Of a stretch of DNA of 30,744 nucleotides, positions 1 to 7,176 are shown one piece after another. The stretch is from CAZTXD01 sp964617995. GTDB lineage: Bacteria; Actinomycetota; Acidimicrobiia; Spongiisociales; ZC4RG35. The position numbers and the translations under genes were made by a program. The stretch covers positions 1 to 30,744 of the forward strand of contig CAZTXD010000031.1 in the NCBI GenBank assembly GCA_964617995.1. Reading direction: 5' to 3'. The first letter of the stretch is position 1, and every line of letters begins with the position of its first letter. The notes below the pieces were generated by a model. The model saw only the letters and a list, made by a program, of their open reading frames with translations. It was not told the DNA's origin and did not search any database.

Positions 1-10
1 CCCAACCCCA

Positions 11-56
11 TTTCGCGACAAGCCCTATAGCGCGCATTTGATGCGCGAAAACGGGA
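11..56 (+). repeat. Nested palindromic intergenic repeat, copy 1
   Basis: The element begins TTTCGCG (11-17) and ends with TGCGCGAAAACGGGA (42-56). Inside is a perfect 7-bp hairpin, CGCGCAT (31-37), loop TTG, ATGCGCG (41-47). The 15-base right end is identical to 11565-11579, and a reverse-strand relative lies at 30649-30702. The left half is shorter and more diverged than in the other two copies. It sits directly upstream of the promoter of the methyltransferase gene. Function unknown; a REP- or MITE-like element or a regulatory structure are both possible. Confidence 0.6.
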
Positions 57-69
57 GGTGGGCTCCGGT

Positions 70-75
70 TACGCT
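70..75 (+). promoter_or_regulatory. Leaderless -10 box TACGCT
   Basis: TACGCT ends 6 nt before the ATG at 82, so transcription should start at or next to the start codon. No Shine-Dalgarno sequence precedes this ATG. The identical hexamer stands 8 nt before the sirtuin gene at 18661, which supports both the promoter and the start codon chosen here. Confidence 0.5.
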
Positions 76-81
76 GGGGTG

Positions 82-759
82 ATGTCCCCGCCCGAGGTGG
101 CCCGGCGCCTGTTTGCGCCCATCGGTGCCGACTACGAGCGGTGGGCGGCGACGTTGAGCCTCGGACAGGACCGCCGCTGGCGCGAGGCGATGGTGGAAGG
201 GCTGGGACCCGGGGAGGGAGCGGTGGCCCTCGACGTGGCCGCCGGCACCGGGTCGATAACCCGCCTCCTGCAGCGGTCCGGCTACCGGGTGATCCCTCTC
301 GATCAGAGCCTGGAGATGCTGGCCCGTCACCGCGGGGGCCACACCGTGTCCGTGGCCGCCACGGCCGAGGGGCTGCCCTTCCCCGACTGCTCCTTCGATG
401 CCGTCACGTTCGGCTACCTGCTCCGTTACGTCGACGACGTGCAGGGCTGCCTGATCGAGTTGAGCCGTGTGCTCCGCCCCGGCGGACGTATCGGGATGGT
501 CGAGTTCGGGCGACCGGCGGGCCTGTGGGGACCCCTCTGGGTCGTCTACACACGGATCCTCCTGCCGCTGGCGGGGACGCTGATCGGGGCGGGATGGCGC
601 CGTGTGGGTGGGTTTCTCGGACGCAGCATCGACGAGTTCGCCGGGGCCTGGCCGCCTTCCCGACTGGCCGCCGCCTGGCAGTCGGCGGGGCTCACCAATG
701 TGACGTGGCGTACGATGTCGCTCGGAGGGGGCCTGGTCATGTGGGGAATGAAACGATGA
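82..759 (+). CDS. UbiE/MenG-like class I SAM-dependent methyltransferase
   Basis: A 225-residue soluble methyltransferase. The SAM-binding motif I is seen as DVAAGTG (residues 51-57), followed by the acidic end of strand 2 (PLDQS, 72-76) and a UbiE-style motif AEGLPFPDCSFDAVT (95-109). The N-terminus (FAPIGADYERW and LSLGQDRRWR) resembles ubiquinone/menaquinone C-methyltransferases. I chose the ATG at 82 rather than the in-frame ATG at 58 because a TACGCT -10 box lies 6 nt upstream. It overlaps the next gene by ATGA (756-759), so the two are translationally coupled. As the partner is a UbiA-like membrane protein, methylation of a prenylated quinone or another isoprenoid is the natural guess; the true substrate is unknown. 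Length is close to the 230-250 residues usual for UbiE. Confidence 0.8.
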   Translation: MSPPEVARRLFAPIGADYERWAATLSLGQDRRWREAMVEGLGPGEGAVALDVAAGTGSITRLLQRSGYRVIPLDQSLEMLARHRGGHTVSVAATAEGLPFPDCSFDAVTFGYLLRYVDDVQGCLIELSRVLRPGGRIGMVEFGRPAGLWGPLWVVYTRILLPLAGTLIGAGWRRVGGFLGRSIDEFAGAWPPSRLAAAWQSAGLTNVTWRTMSLGGGLVMWGMKR

Positions 760-1448
760 CCGAACCCCAGCGAGCCTTCTACGCCCGGCGGGGGTCCCCC
801 GTCGCCGACGTGATCACGATCCTGCATCTGCCGTATACCGCCTGGCACCTGTCATACGTCGTGATCGGCGCCGCCCTCTCCCCCCAGGTCGACTGGCTGC
901 GGCTGGCCGGCACCCTGGTCGCCTTCGCCGCCGGACTGGGGGTGGCGGCCCATGCCCTCGACGAGGTCCACGACCGTCCTCTCGCCACCTCACTCTCCAA
1001 CCGGACACTGTGGGCCCTGGGCATGGGTGGCCTCGCCGTGGCGGTGGGGGTGGCGGTGGCCGGCGCAGTGGTGATCTCACCGTGGGTGCTGGCCTGGGCG
1101 GCTGGAGGGGTGCTGCTCACGTTCGCCTACTCCCTGGAGTGGTCGGACCTGATCCACAGCGACCTCGGCTTCGCCCTCGCCTGGGGGGCCTTCCCGCTCA
1201 TGGTCGGCTATTGGGCGCAGACCGAGGCGATCTCTGTCCAGGCGCTGGTGGCTGCGGCGCTGGCCACCGCCTTCAGTCTGGTGCAACGTTCCTTGAGCTC
1301 GGCCGCCAAGAGGATCCGCCGACGGCCGGATCCCGCTCCGGACTCCGACGAAAGTCAGGTGCTCCTGGCCACCTGGGAGAAACCTCTCCGCATTCTGTCT
1401 GTGGCCATGCCTCTCCTGGCGCTGACCCTGCTCTTGACCCACCTGTGA
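756..1448 (+). CDS. Short UbiA-like integral membrane protein
   Basis: A 230-residue, strongly hydrophobic protein with about six or seven membrane segments. After the first segments the sequence AHALDEVHDRP (residues 65-75) puts D69 and D73 in a DxxxD arrangement, similar to the first aspartate-rich motif (NxxxDxxxD) of UbiA prenyltransferases, with His where Asn is usual. A clear second aspartate motif is not visible; the late loop instead holds SSAAKRIRRRPDPAPDSDES (about 186-205). It is shorter than a typical UbiA (about 290). Coupling by an ATGA overlap to a UbiE-like methyltransferase supports a quinone or isoprenoid role. The UbiA assignment is a pattern judgement; it could be a degenerate or divergent superfamily member. 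The window has a second, canonical UbiA at 17633. Confidence 0.55.
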   Translation: MTEPQRAFYARRGSPVADVITILHLPYTAWHLSYVVIGAALSPQVDWLRLAGTLVAFAAGLGVAAHALDEVHDRPLATSLSNRTLWALGMGGLAVAVGVAVAGAVVISPWVLAWAAGGVLLTFAYSLEWSDLIHSDLGFALAWGAFPLMVGYWAQTEAISVQALVAAALATAFSLVQRSLSSAAKRIRRRPDPAPDSDESQVLLATWEKPLRILSVAMPLLALTLLLTHL

Positions 1449-1457
1449 ACGGACTGC

Positions 1458-1473
1458 GCGTGGCGTCCCACGC
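1458..1473. terminator. Candidate bidirectional terminator hairpin
   Basis: GCGTGG (1458-1463), loop CGTC, CCACGC (1468-1473) forms a perfect 6-bp stem. It fills the 30-bp gap between two convergent genes (stops at 1448 and 1479). There is no U-tract on either side, so intrinsic termination would be weak. Candidate only. Confidence 0.35.
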
Positions 1474-1478
1474 CCGCT

Positions 1479-3260
1479 TCACGACTTGACGATCGTCACC
1501 GTCAGGGCGGGGTCGTTCGAGTCGGTGTAGGTCACAGATGAGACGCGCTTCGGTATCTCGGCCAGGTCGAACGTGCAGGACGTCTGCCCGGACGCGATGG
1601 TGCATCCGTCTGCGGATCCGTCCAGATCCCAGGTTCCCGAGGTGGAAGTCCCCTCCGGTCCGCTGAGCGTGGCGACGGCCGTCCATGTCCGCCCGTTGTT
1701 CTGACTCGTGCCGGTCAGGGTCCCCTCGCCGTCCCCTCCGTCCGAGTCGGACACCACGACAGCCTCCGAGGCGGTGTCGGTGGCTCCTTCGCCGTCTGTG
1801 ACGGTCAACTCGACCGTATATGTGCCGTCTGCTGCGTAGGTATGGGTGGGATGCTGGTCCGTCGAACCGGAGCCATCGCCGAAGCTCCAGCTCCACGAGA
1901 CGATCCCGCCGTCGTCGCTGCTGGTGTCGGTGAAGCTGCAATCGAGGCCGTCACACGAGTAGTCGAACGAGGCGGTGGGAGGCTGGTTCTCGTCCCCCCC
2001 GTCTCCGTCACCGGGGACGGTCGCCGGGTCGAAGAGTCCCGTGTCGGACACGTCCAGGAGCGGCTCCTGTGTCCCGTCCCCGGAGTCATCGACCCAGTTG
2101 AAGTTTCCAGCTCCGATCACGGTGTCGTACAGGTGGTGAACCTCGGCGGCGCTGCCGGGTTTGTCGACACTCGCCAGCAGCGCCAAAGCACCGGCGGCAT
2201 GGGGCGAAGCCATCGAAGTACCGGAGATGGTCCCATAGGAACCCTCCTCGATCGGGAACGTGGAGAGGATGCACACTCCGGGTGCGGCGATCTGGACGGC
2301 ATCTCCCCAGTTCGAGAAGTCGGCCAGGGTGTCGTCCTGGTCGTTGCGACAGGTGGGAGACCCGTTCCCGCCGGGGGCTCCGTCGAAGTCGGCGAGAGCC
2401 GAGACAGTCAGGACATTGTCGAAGGCGGCCGGGCTGTAGTTGGCGGCGTCGTCGTCGGAGTTGCCGGCCGCGACGGCGAAGGCGACACCAGCGTCGACGG
2501 CCCCCTGGATGGCGTCGTATTCGGCCTGGTTGAAGCCGGAGCCTCCCAGACTCATGTTCGCCACCTCGATCGTGGCGGCGTTGCCGGCCACCCAGTCGAT
2601 ACCGGCCACGATCCACGACGTGTAGCCGCTGCCGTTCTGGTTGAGCACCTTGACGGACCAGATGCGGGCGCCCGGCGCCACTCCCACGACACCCTGGTCG
2701 TTGTCGAGAGCGGCGATGGTGCCGGCGACGTGGGTGCCGTGATAGTGGTCGTCGTCACCGCCGGAGGAGCAGCTGGCGTTGAACGGGCCCCTTCCCGAGC
2801 AGTCGACGCCGCCCACCACGTTCAGGTCGGGATGCTCGAAGTCGACTCCGGTGTCGATGACCGCCACGTCGACGTCGATGCGCTCGTCGTCGATTCCGTC
2901 GATTCCGATGTTGGCGTTGTCGTCGGCGAAGATCCGCTCGATGCCGGTGGGGACTTCCTGGGCGGATATCGAGCGCTCCATGTCCTCGGCGACGTAAGCC
3001 ACCTGCGGGTTCCTGGCCAGGGCGGCTGCCGCCCGCGGTGCCAGCGTCACGGAGAAGCCCTGGAGGGCGTGCTCATAGACGAAGCCGACCTGCCCGCCGT
3101 GAGCGCGTGCGAGGTCGGCAGCGACGGCCCTCACGTCAGCCGTCCCGGCTTCGAGCACGACGACGTACGACTCGGTGGCGGCTGCCGATGCGCTGGCGGC
3201 TCCCAGGCTCATCACCAACAAGGCAGCGGCGACTGCGGAATGGACGATCCGGCGGCTCAT
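1479..3260 (-). CDS. Secreted subtilisin-like serine protease (S8) with PKD domain
   Basis: A 593-residue exported protease. Order of parts: signal peptide (1 to about 27, ending ASASAAA), inhibitor-I9 propeptide (about 31-97), S8 catalytic domain (about 108-410), acidic linker, PKD domain (about 425-504, with the typical WSFGDGS and HTY motifs), and an 80-residue C-terminal domain with one Cys pair (C553, C562). The triad is complete: D136 (VIDTG), H174 (HGTHVAG), S349 (SGTSMASPH), with oxyanion N267 (AAGNS). The start ATG at 3260 has an AGGAGG Shine-Dalgarno and begins a proper signal peptide; the longer reading frame upstream to 3401 is unsupported. It probably degrades extracellular protein. 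I do not recognise the C-terminal domain; a beta-sandwich binding module is a guess. There is no LPxTG or transmembrane anchor, so release to the medium is expected. Confidence 0.93.
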   Translation of the reverse strand: MSRRIVHSAVAAALLVMSLGAASASAAATESYVVVLEAGTADVRAVAADLARAHGGQVGFVYEHALQGFSVTLAPRAAAALARNPQVAYVAEDMERSISAQEVPTGIERIFADDNANIGIDGIDDERIDVDVAVIDTGVDFEHPDLNVVGGVDCSGRGPFNASCSSGGDDDHYHGTHVAGTIAALDNDQGVVGVAPGARIWSVKVLNQNGSGYTSWIVAGIDWVAGNAATIEVANMSLGGSGFNQAEYDAIQGAVDAGVAFAVAAGNSDDDAANYSPAAFDNVLTVSALADFDGAPGGNGSPTCRNDQDDTLADFSNWGDAVQIAAPGVCILSTFPIEEGSYGTISGTSMASPHAAGALALLASVDKPGSAAEVHHLYDTVIGAGNFNWVDDSGDGTQEPLLDVSDTGLFDPATVPGDGDGGDENQPPTASFDYSCDGLDCSFTDTSSDDGGIVSWSWSFGDGSGSTDQHPTHTYAADGTYTVELTVTDGEGATDTASEAVVVSDSDGGDGEGTLTGTSQNNGRTWTAVATLSGPEGTSTSGTWDLDGSADGCTIASGQTSCTFDLAEIPKRVSSVTYTDSNDPALTVTIVKS

Positions 3261-3275
3261 GTCCCTCCTCGGCTC

Positions 3276-3294
3276 CAGACGGCGTCTGATAGTA
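3276..3294 (-). promoter_or_regulatory. Protease promoter with overlapping palindrome
   Basis: On the minus strand TACTAT (3289-3294) is a good -10 box, giving a start near 3281 and a leader of about 20 nt that carries the AGGAGG site. A perfect 6+1+6 inverted repeat, CAGACG-G-CGTCTG (3276-3288), abuts the -10 and covers the expected start point, where a repressor would sit. No clear -35 is seen. The remaining intergenic sequence to 3504 holds nothing I recognise. Confidence 0.45.
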
Positions 3295-3504
3295 CCCGCC
3301 TCGAGCCGATCGGGAAGGGGCCGATTTAGGGATCTCTCGATTCGCTCCTGCTCGCCGATGTGAGTCGGATGACCGTTTGGATCCGCACCCGCAAGTTGCA
3401 CGCGGGTTCTCCCCGCGTCGACGAACGAGCGAGCAGCGGCTCGTCCCTGAGACAGGTGGCTGCACGCTCGTCGTTGTGATGGGAGACGTCAGGCCTTCTT
3501 GGTC

Positions 3505-4434
3505 TTACGCCTCCTGGTCGGGCAGCCAGGGAGGACGGGGAGCGTCGATGCGGGCGAGACGCGAGGGCACGGGGCCGAAACGGTCGTCGTCGCGGACCTG
3601 CCAGCTCTCCCACGCCGCGGTGATCTCGTCTTTGCTGCGGGCCACGAAGTTCCACCACATCTGGATGCGCTCCCCCAGAGGCTCTCCCCCCACGAGCATG
3701 AGCCGCCCGCCGCCTCCCCGCCCCTCGAGGCGGATGCGCTCAGGTCCGGCCTCGACCAGACCGAGCCATCCCGGTTCGACGATGGCATCGTCGAGCTTGA
3801 CGGCGTTGTCGAGGGGTACCACCCCGTACTCGAACTCGGGTCGGAGCTCCAGCTCGGTGACGCCGGCGCGCAGTGTCACATCCAGGCCGACGAGCTCGGT
3901 GTCGGCGCGGGCGGGCGAGGTTACCCCGCCGAAGCTCCCGATGATGACCATCGCCTGTCCGCCGGACCAGTCGACCAGCGGTAGCTCTTCGTGGTGCTCG
4001 AACTCGGATGGGCCGTGGCGGGTGCTCTCGGGCTGGGCGATCCACATCTGGGTGCCCTGCACTCCTTCCCCGGAGGAGAGCTCGGCGTGGGCGATGCCGT
4101 GGCCGGCGGTCATGAGGTTGAGCTGACCCGGCCGGATGACCTGCTCGGTGCCGAGGGAGTCGCTGTGGAGTGCCTCCCCGGTGAACAGCCAGGTGACGGT
4201 CGCAAGCCCGATGTGGGGATGCGGCCCGATCTCCAGCGGATCGGGTTCGTCGGCATCGGGGGGGATCATCAGGTCGACGAAGCACCACCCTCCTATCGTC
4301 CGCCTCCCCTTGGTCGGAAGCACCCGCACCACCTGGAAACCCCCGATGTCGGCGGTGCGTCCCTGTCGAACCTCGATGCCGAGCTGGCCCTCGTTCACCC
4401 AACGCAGGTCTCGTTCGTCTACGGGACCGCTCAC
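3505..4434 (-). CDS. Pirin family protein (cupin)
   Basis: A 309-residue bicupin of the pirin family. Members bind Fe and act as transcriptional cofactors in mammals or as quercetinase-like dioxygenases in bacteria. The four metal ligands of the N-terminal cupin are present: H72 and H74 (PHPHIG), H116 and E118 (GHGIAHAE). The C-terminal cupin follows from about residue 165. I chose the GTG at 4434 because CCTCCT (4441-4446) reads as AGGAGG on the coding strand at 6-nt spacing; the ATG at 4485 would put the promoter box inside the coding region. The gene stands alone between the protease and the beta-glucosidase, all on the same strand with long gaps. The substrate or partner cannot be told from sequence. 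Confidence 0.9.
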   Translation of the reverse strand: MSGPVDERDLRWVNEGQLGIEVRQGRTADIGGFQVVRVLPTKGRRTIGGWCFVDLMIPPDADEPDPLEIGPHPHIGLATVTWLFTGEALHSDSLGTEQVIRPGQLNLMTAGHGIAHAELSSGEGVQGTQMWIAQPESTRHGPSEFEHHEELPLVDWSGGQAMVIIGSFGGVTSPARADTELVGLDVTLRAGVTELELRPEFEYGVVPLDNAVKLDDAIVEPGWLGLVEAGPERIRLEGRGGGGRLMLVGGEPLGERIQMWWNFVARSKDEITAAWESWQVRDDDRFGPVPSRLARIDAPRPPWLPDQEA

Positions 4435-4467
4435 CGGTGTCCTCCTGTGGTGTCTCGGTCTCTCGAT

Positions 4468-4482
4468 CTGAGCGTAGCTCAG
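4468..4482 (-). promoter_or_regulatory. Pirin promoter inside a palindrome
   Basis: CTGAGC-GTA-GCTCAG (4468-4482) is a perfect 6+3+6 inverted repeat. Read on the minus strand it contains TACGCT (4471-4476), the same -10 hexamer as before the genes at 82 and 18661. Transcription would start near 4464, leaving a 30-nt leader with an AGGAGG site before the GTG. A protein bound to the palindrome would block the promoter. No other feature is seen between 4483 and 4558. Confidence 0.45.
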
Positions 4483-4558
4483 CATGCCGGGGCCGAGGGA
4501 TGCTACCGGCTCGCCGACTGTCGGGGAGTGCGGAGCGGGCCGATCAGCAGACCCAGCG

Positions 4559-5920
4559 TCACCGCTGGGAGGCGATGAAGTCCCGATACCAGCGGCCGCT
4601 CGCCTTGACGGTCCGCTCCAGGGTTTCGTAGTCCACCCACACGAGCCCGAAACGCTTCGAATAGCCCTCCGCCCACTCGAAGTTGTCGAGGATCGACCAG
4701 GCGAAATAGCCGCGGACGTGGATTCCCTCGGCGATCAGCTCGGCCAGCCGCTCGATGTGGGCCCGTAGGTAGGCGATCCGCTCGGGATCTTCGACCTCGC
4801 CGTCGGGGCCTGCCCGATCGTCGTAGGCGGCTCCGTTCTCGGTCAGATACAGGGGCAGGTCGGGAGCGCGGGATGCGACTCGGCGGAGAGTCCACGCCAG
4901 CCCCTCCGGCTCCACGCCCCACCCCATCTCGGTCAGTTCTCCGGGAGGGCGCACCAACACGGCGCCATCGGCTCCGGGGAACTCGCCGGGGGCGGGCCCA
5001 CCGGCCACATGGGAGAAGCGGTTGATGTTGTAGTAGTTGACGCCCAGGAAGTCGATGGGAGTCGACGCCCGGCCGAGGTCGTCGACATCGAGGCGGGAGT
5101 CGACGTCGAAGCGCTCATGGAGGCGCCGTATCTCGTCGGGATAGGTTCCCGCCAGGGTGGCGTCGAGGAAGAGCTCGTTGTGGATGGCGTGGACGACCCG
5201 GGCCACCGACGCGTCGGCGGCGCTGTCGCCGGCCGGCCAGGCGGGGATCAGGTTGAGGACGATCCCGAGGCTGTCATCGGAATGGGCGTGGGTCGTGCGC
5301 AGGGCCGCTACGGCCCGATGATGGGAGACCATGAGGTGGTGGGCGGCCACGAATGCTGCGGCCGGGTCGGAGATGCCGGGAGCGAAATGGCCGGAGCCGT
5401 GGCCGAGGAAGGCAGTGCACCACGGCTCGTTGTGGGTAGCCCACATCGAGATCAGATCGCCGAGATGATGCTTGGCGACCGTGGCGTATTCGACGAACCA
5501 GTCGACCGACGCCGGCTCCAGCCAGCCGCCTCGATCCTGGAGCGTCTGGGGGAGGTCCCAGTGGTACAGGGTCGCGAAAGGGGTGATCCCGGCCGCCCGC
5601 AACTCCTCGCACAGATTGCGATAGAAGGCCACCCCCGCCAGGTTCACCTCTCCCGTGCCCCGTGGGAGTATCCGGGGCCAGGCGAGGGAGAACCGATAGG
5701 CGTCGACCCCGAGGTCCGCCATGATCCCCACGTCGTCGCGGAATCGGTGGTAGTGGTCGGCGGCCACGTCTCCGGTTTCGCCTCCGCGGGTACGCCCGGG
5801 CGTGTGTGCGAAGGTGTCCCATATCGACGGTGCGCGGCCGTCCTCGTCGACGGCGCCCTCGATCTGGTAGGAGGAGGCCGCTACGCCCCAGAGGAAGTCA
5901 CCGGGAAACCTGGAAGGCAT
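4559..5920 (-). CDS. Beta-glucosidase, glycoside hydrolase family 1
   Basis: A 453-residue cytoplasmic GH1 enzyme of normal length that hydrolyses terminal beta-linked glucose (or galactose/fucose) from small glucosides by a retaining mechanism. The N-terminal signature FLWGVAASSYQIEG is at residues 9-22. The acid/base is E165 in THNEP and the nucleophile is E361 in YLTENG. The C-terminal part has the family sequences GYFAWSILDNFEW (404-416) and FGLVWVDYETLERTVK. No signal peptide. The gene begins 10 bp after the soxR stop on the same strand. A TAGCGT box 6 nt before the ATG and lack of a Shine-Dalgarno suggest it can be transcribed on its own as a leaderless message. No sugar transporter lies beside it. 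Confidence 0.95.
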   Translation of the reverse strand: MPSRFPGDFLWGVAASSYQIEGAVDEDGRAPSIWDTFAHTPGRTRGGETGDVAADHYHRFRDDVGIMADLGVDAYRFSLAWPRILPRGTGEVNLAGVAFYRNLCEELRAAGITPFATLYHWDLPQTLQDRGGWLEPASVDWFVEYATVAKHHLGDLISMWATHNEPWCTAFLGHGSGHFAPGISDPAAAFVAAHHLMVSHHRAVAALRTTHAHSDDSLGIVLNLIPAWPAGDSAADASVARVVHAIHNELFLDATLAGTYPDEIRRLHERFDVDSRLDVDDLGRASTPIDFLGVNYYNINRFSHVAGGPAPGEFPGADGAVLVRPPGELTEMGWGVEPEGLAWTLRRVASRAPDLPLYLTENGAAYDDRAGPDGEVEDPERIAYLRAHIERLAELIAEGIHVRGYFAWSILDNFEWAEGYSKRFGLVWVDYETLERTVKASGRWYRDFIASQR

Positions 5921-5926
5921 GGGGCA

Positions 5927-5932
5927 ACGCTA
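5927..5932 (-). promoter_or_regulatory. Leaderless -10 box TAGCGT for the beta-glucosidase
   Basis: On the minus strand TAGCGT ends 6 nt before the ATG at 5920. Its first three bases are the TAG stop codon of soxR (5930-5932), so stop codon and promoter share sequence. Confidence 0.4.
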
Positions 5933-6406
5933 ACGGGCGTCACCGGACTCCAGCGACGGCCGCAGCGGCTCGGGCAGGAAGCGGGCCCCGGCGCCGCGGC
6001 GACCGATCACGTCCTCGGGATTGGACATCCGGCAGCGCTGGAGGCTCAGGCACCCGCAGCCGATGCAGCTGTCCAGCCCGTCGCGGAGAGCTTCCAGCGC
6101 CTCGATCTCGGCGTCGAGCCGGCGCCGCCACGATCGCGAGAGGCGCGTCCAGTCGGCCCGGGTGGGGGTGCGTTCCTCGGGGAGGAGCGAGAAGGCGTCG
6201 CGTATCTCGTCGAGGCTCAAACCGATGTGACGGGCGGCGGCGATGAATGCGAGCCGGCGGAGGACTCCTCTTTCGTAGCGCCGCTGACCGCCAGACGTTC
6301 GCTCGGCCTGGATCAGGCCGAGCTCCTCGTAGTAGCGGAGTGCCGAGGGAGCGAATCCACTGCGCTCCGCTGTCTCGCCCACCGTCAACCAGTTCTCCAC
6401 CTCCAT
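5930..6406 (-). CDS. soxR: Redox-sensitive MerR-family regulator SoxR
   Basis: A 158-residue MerR-family activator. The N-terminal winged helix-turn-helix begins at WLTVGETAERSGFAPSALRYYEELGLI (6-32), followed by the family wing and the RRLAFIAAARHIGLSLDEI helix (50-68), a dimerisation coiled coil, and the [2Fe-2S] motif C114-X2-C117-X-C119-X5-C125. This CX2CXCX5C spacing defines SoxR. In Actinobacteria SoxR senses redox-cycling compounds such as quinones and phenazines rather than superoxide as such. I chose the ATG at 6406, with GGAGG just upstream; the frame extending to 6496 would run through the operator. It is divergent from the SDR gene, and the intergenic palindrome (6428-6445) lies 22 bp from its start, so autoregulation is likely. 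The tail after the cluster (about 33 residues) is slightly longer than in E. coli. Confidence 0.93.
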   Translation of the reverse strand: MEVENWLTVGETAERSGFAPSALRYYEELGLIQAERTSGGQRRYERGVLRRLAFIAAARHIGLSLDEIRDAFSLLPEERTPTRADWTRLSRSWRRRLDAEIEALEALRDGLDSCIGCGCLSLQRCRMSNPEDVIGRRGAGARFLPEPLRPSLESGDAR

Positions 6407-6420
6407 CACCTCCGCGTGAC

Positions 6421-6451
6421 TTGACTTCAAGTTGACTTCAACTTGTAGCTT
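6421..6451 (+). promoter_or_regulatory. SoxR-type promoter: operator within 19-bp spacer
   Basis: A -35 box TTGACT (6421-6426) and a -10 box TAGCTT (6446-6451) are separated by exactly 19 bp, the over-long spacer typical of MerR-family activated promoters. The spacer holds a perfect inverted repeat CAAGTTGA-CT-TCAACTTG (6428-6445), close to the known SoxR box core CTCAAGTTAACTTGAG. It reads toward the SDR gene, whose AAGGAG site (6472-6477) and ATG (6484) follow. SoxR is encoded divergently next door. Confidence 0.85.
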
Positions 6452-6483
6452 AGTAGGGGACACCGACGTAGAAGGAGCAACAG

Positions 6484-7176
6484 ATGCCCAACGCATTGAT
6501 CACCGGAGGATCACGGGGACTGGGAAGAGCGATCGCCGAGGCTCTGACCCAGAGGAGATGGCATGTGATCGTCGATGCCCGGGATGGTGCTGCCCTGGAC
6601 AGGGCCCTGACCGACTTCGGGCCCGATGCCCAGATCGAGGCGATCGCCGGGGACGTCAACGACCCGTCACACCGTGATCTCCTGGCCGTGGCCGCCGGGA
6701 GGGCGGGCGGTCTGGATCTGCTCGTCAACAACGCCAGCGCGCTGGGGCCTTCCCCGCTGGAGCACCTCGACGACGTCGACCCGGATGCGTTCCATCGGGT
6801 GTTGGCCACCAACGTGGTGGCGCCCCTCGCCGTCTACCAGGATCTCTCGGCTCATCTCCGCGAAGGTGCCGTGGTGATGAACATCAGCTCCGACGCCGCC
6901 GTCGAGGCCTACCCCGGATGGGGCATCTACGGCGCCAGCAAGGCGGCTCTCGATCATCTCTCGGCCGTTCTCGCCGCCGAGAGGCCCGACCTGACCGTTT
7001 ACGCGGTCGACCCCGGGGACATGCGAACACGCATGCAGCAGGACGCCTATCCCGGTGAGGACATCTCCGACCGGCCTCTCCCCGAGGAGGTGGTACCGGC
7101 GCTGCTGGACCTGATCGAGCAGCGGCTCGCCAGCGGTCGTCACGTTGCAGCCGACCTCGACCTCGTGGCGGGATGA
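6484..7176 (+). CDS. SDR-family oxidoreductase, predicted SoxR target
   Basis: A 230-residue classical short-chain dehydrogenase/reductase. The cofactor loop TGGSRGLG (residues 7-14), NNAS (82-85), structural N110, the S135/S136 serine and the catalytic YGASK (Y149, K153) are present. Residues after strand 2 (VDAR, 30-33) with R11 suggest NADP(H) preference, by inference. The ATG has a good AAGGAG site. It is the first gene behind the SoxR promoter, so a role in reducing redox-active quinones, carbonyls or antibiotics is plausible. It overlaps the next gene by ATGA (7173-7176). The substrate is not identifiable. Confidence 0.88.
   Translation: MPNALITGGSRGLGRAIAEALTQRRWHVIVDARDGAALDRALTDFGPDAQIEAIAGDVNDPSHRDLLAVAAGRAGGLDLLVNNASALGPSPLEHLDDVDPDAFHRVLATNVVAPLAVYQDLSAHLREGAVVMNISSDAAVEAYPGWGIYGASKAALDHLSAVLAAERPDLTVYAVDPGDMRTRMQQDAYPGEDISDRPLPEEVVPALLDLIEQRLASGRHVAADLDLVAG

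Noticed and set aside
58..81. Upstream in-frame ATG for the methyltransferase
   Set aside because: It would place the TACGCT -10 box within the coding region and adds residues outside the family match.
1842..3329. Long plus-strand open frame (495 codons) opposite the subtilisin gene
   Set aside because: Its translation is low-complexity (Gly/Val/Asp-rich) with no domain; the opposite strand encodes a complete S8 protease with triad, so this is a GC-driven shadow.
5009..6424. Plus-strand open frame (471 codons) across the beta-glucosidase and soxR genes
   Set aside because: It spans two clear genes on the other strand and shows no family signature.
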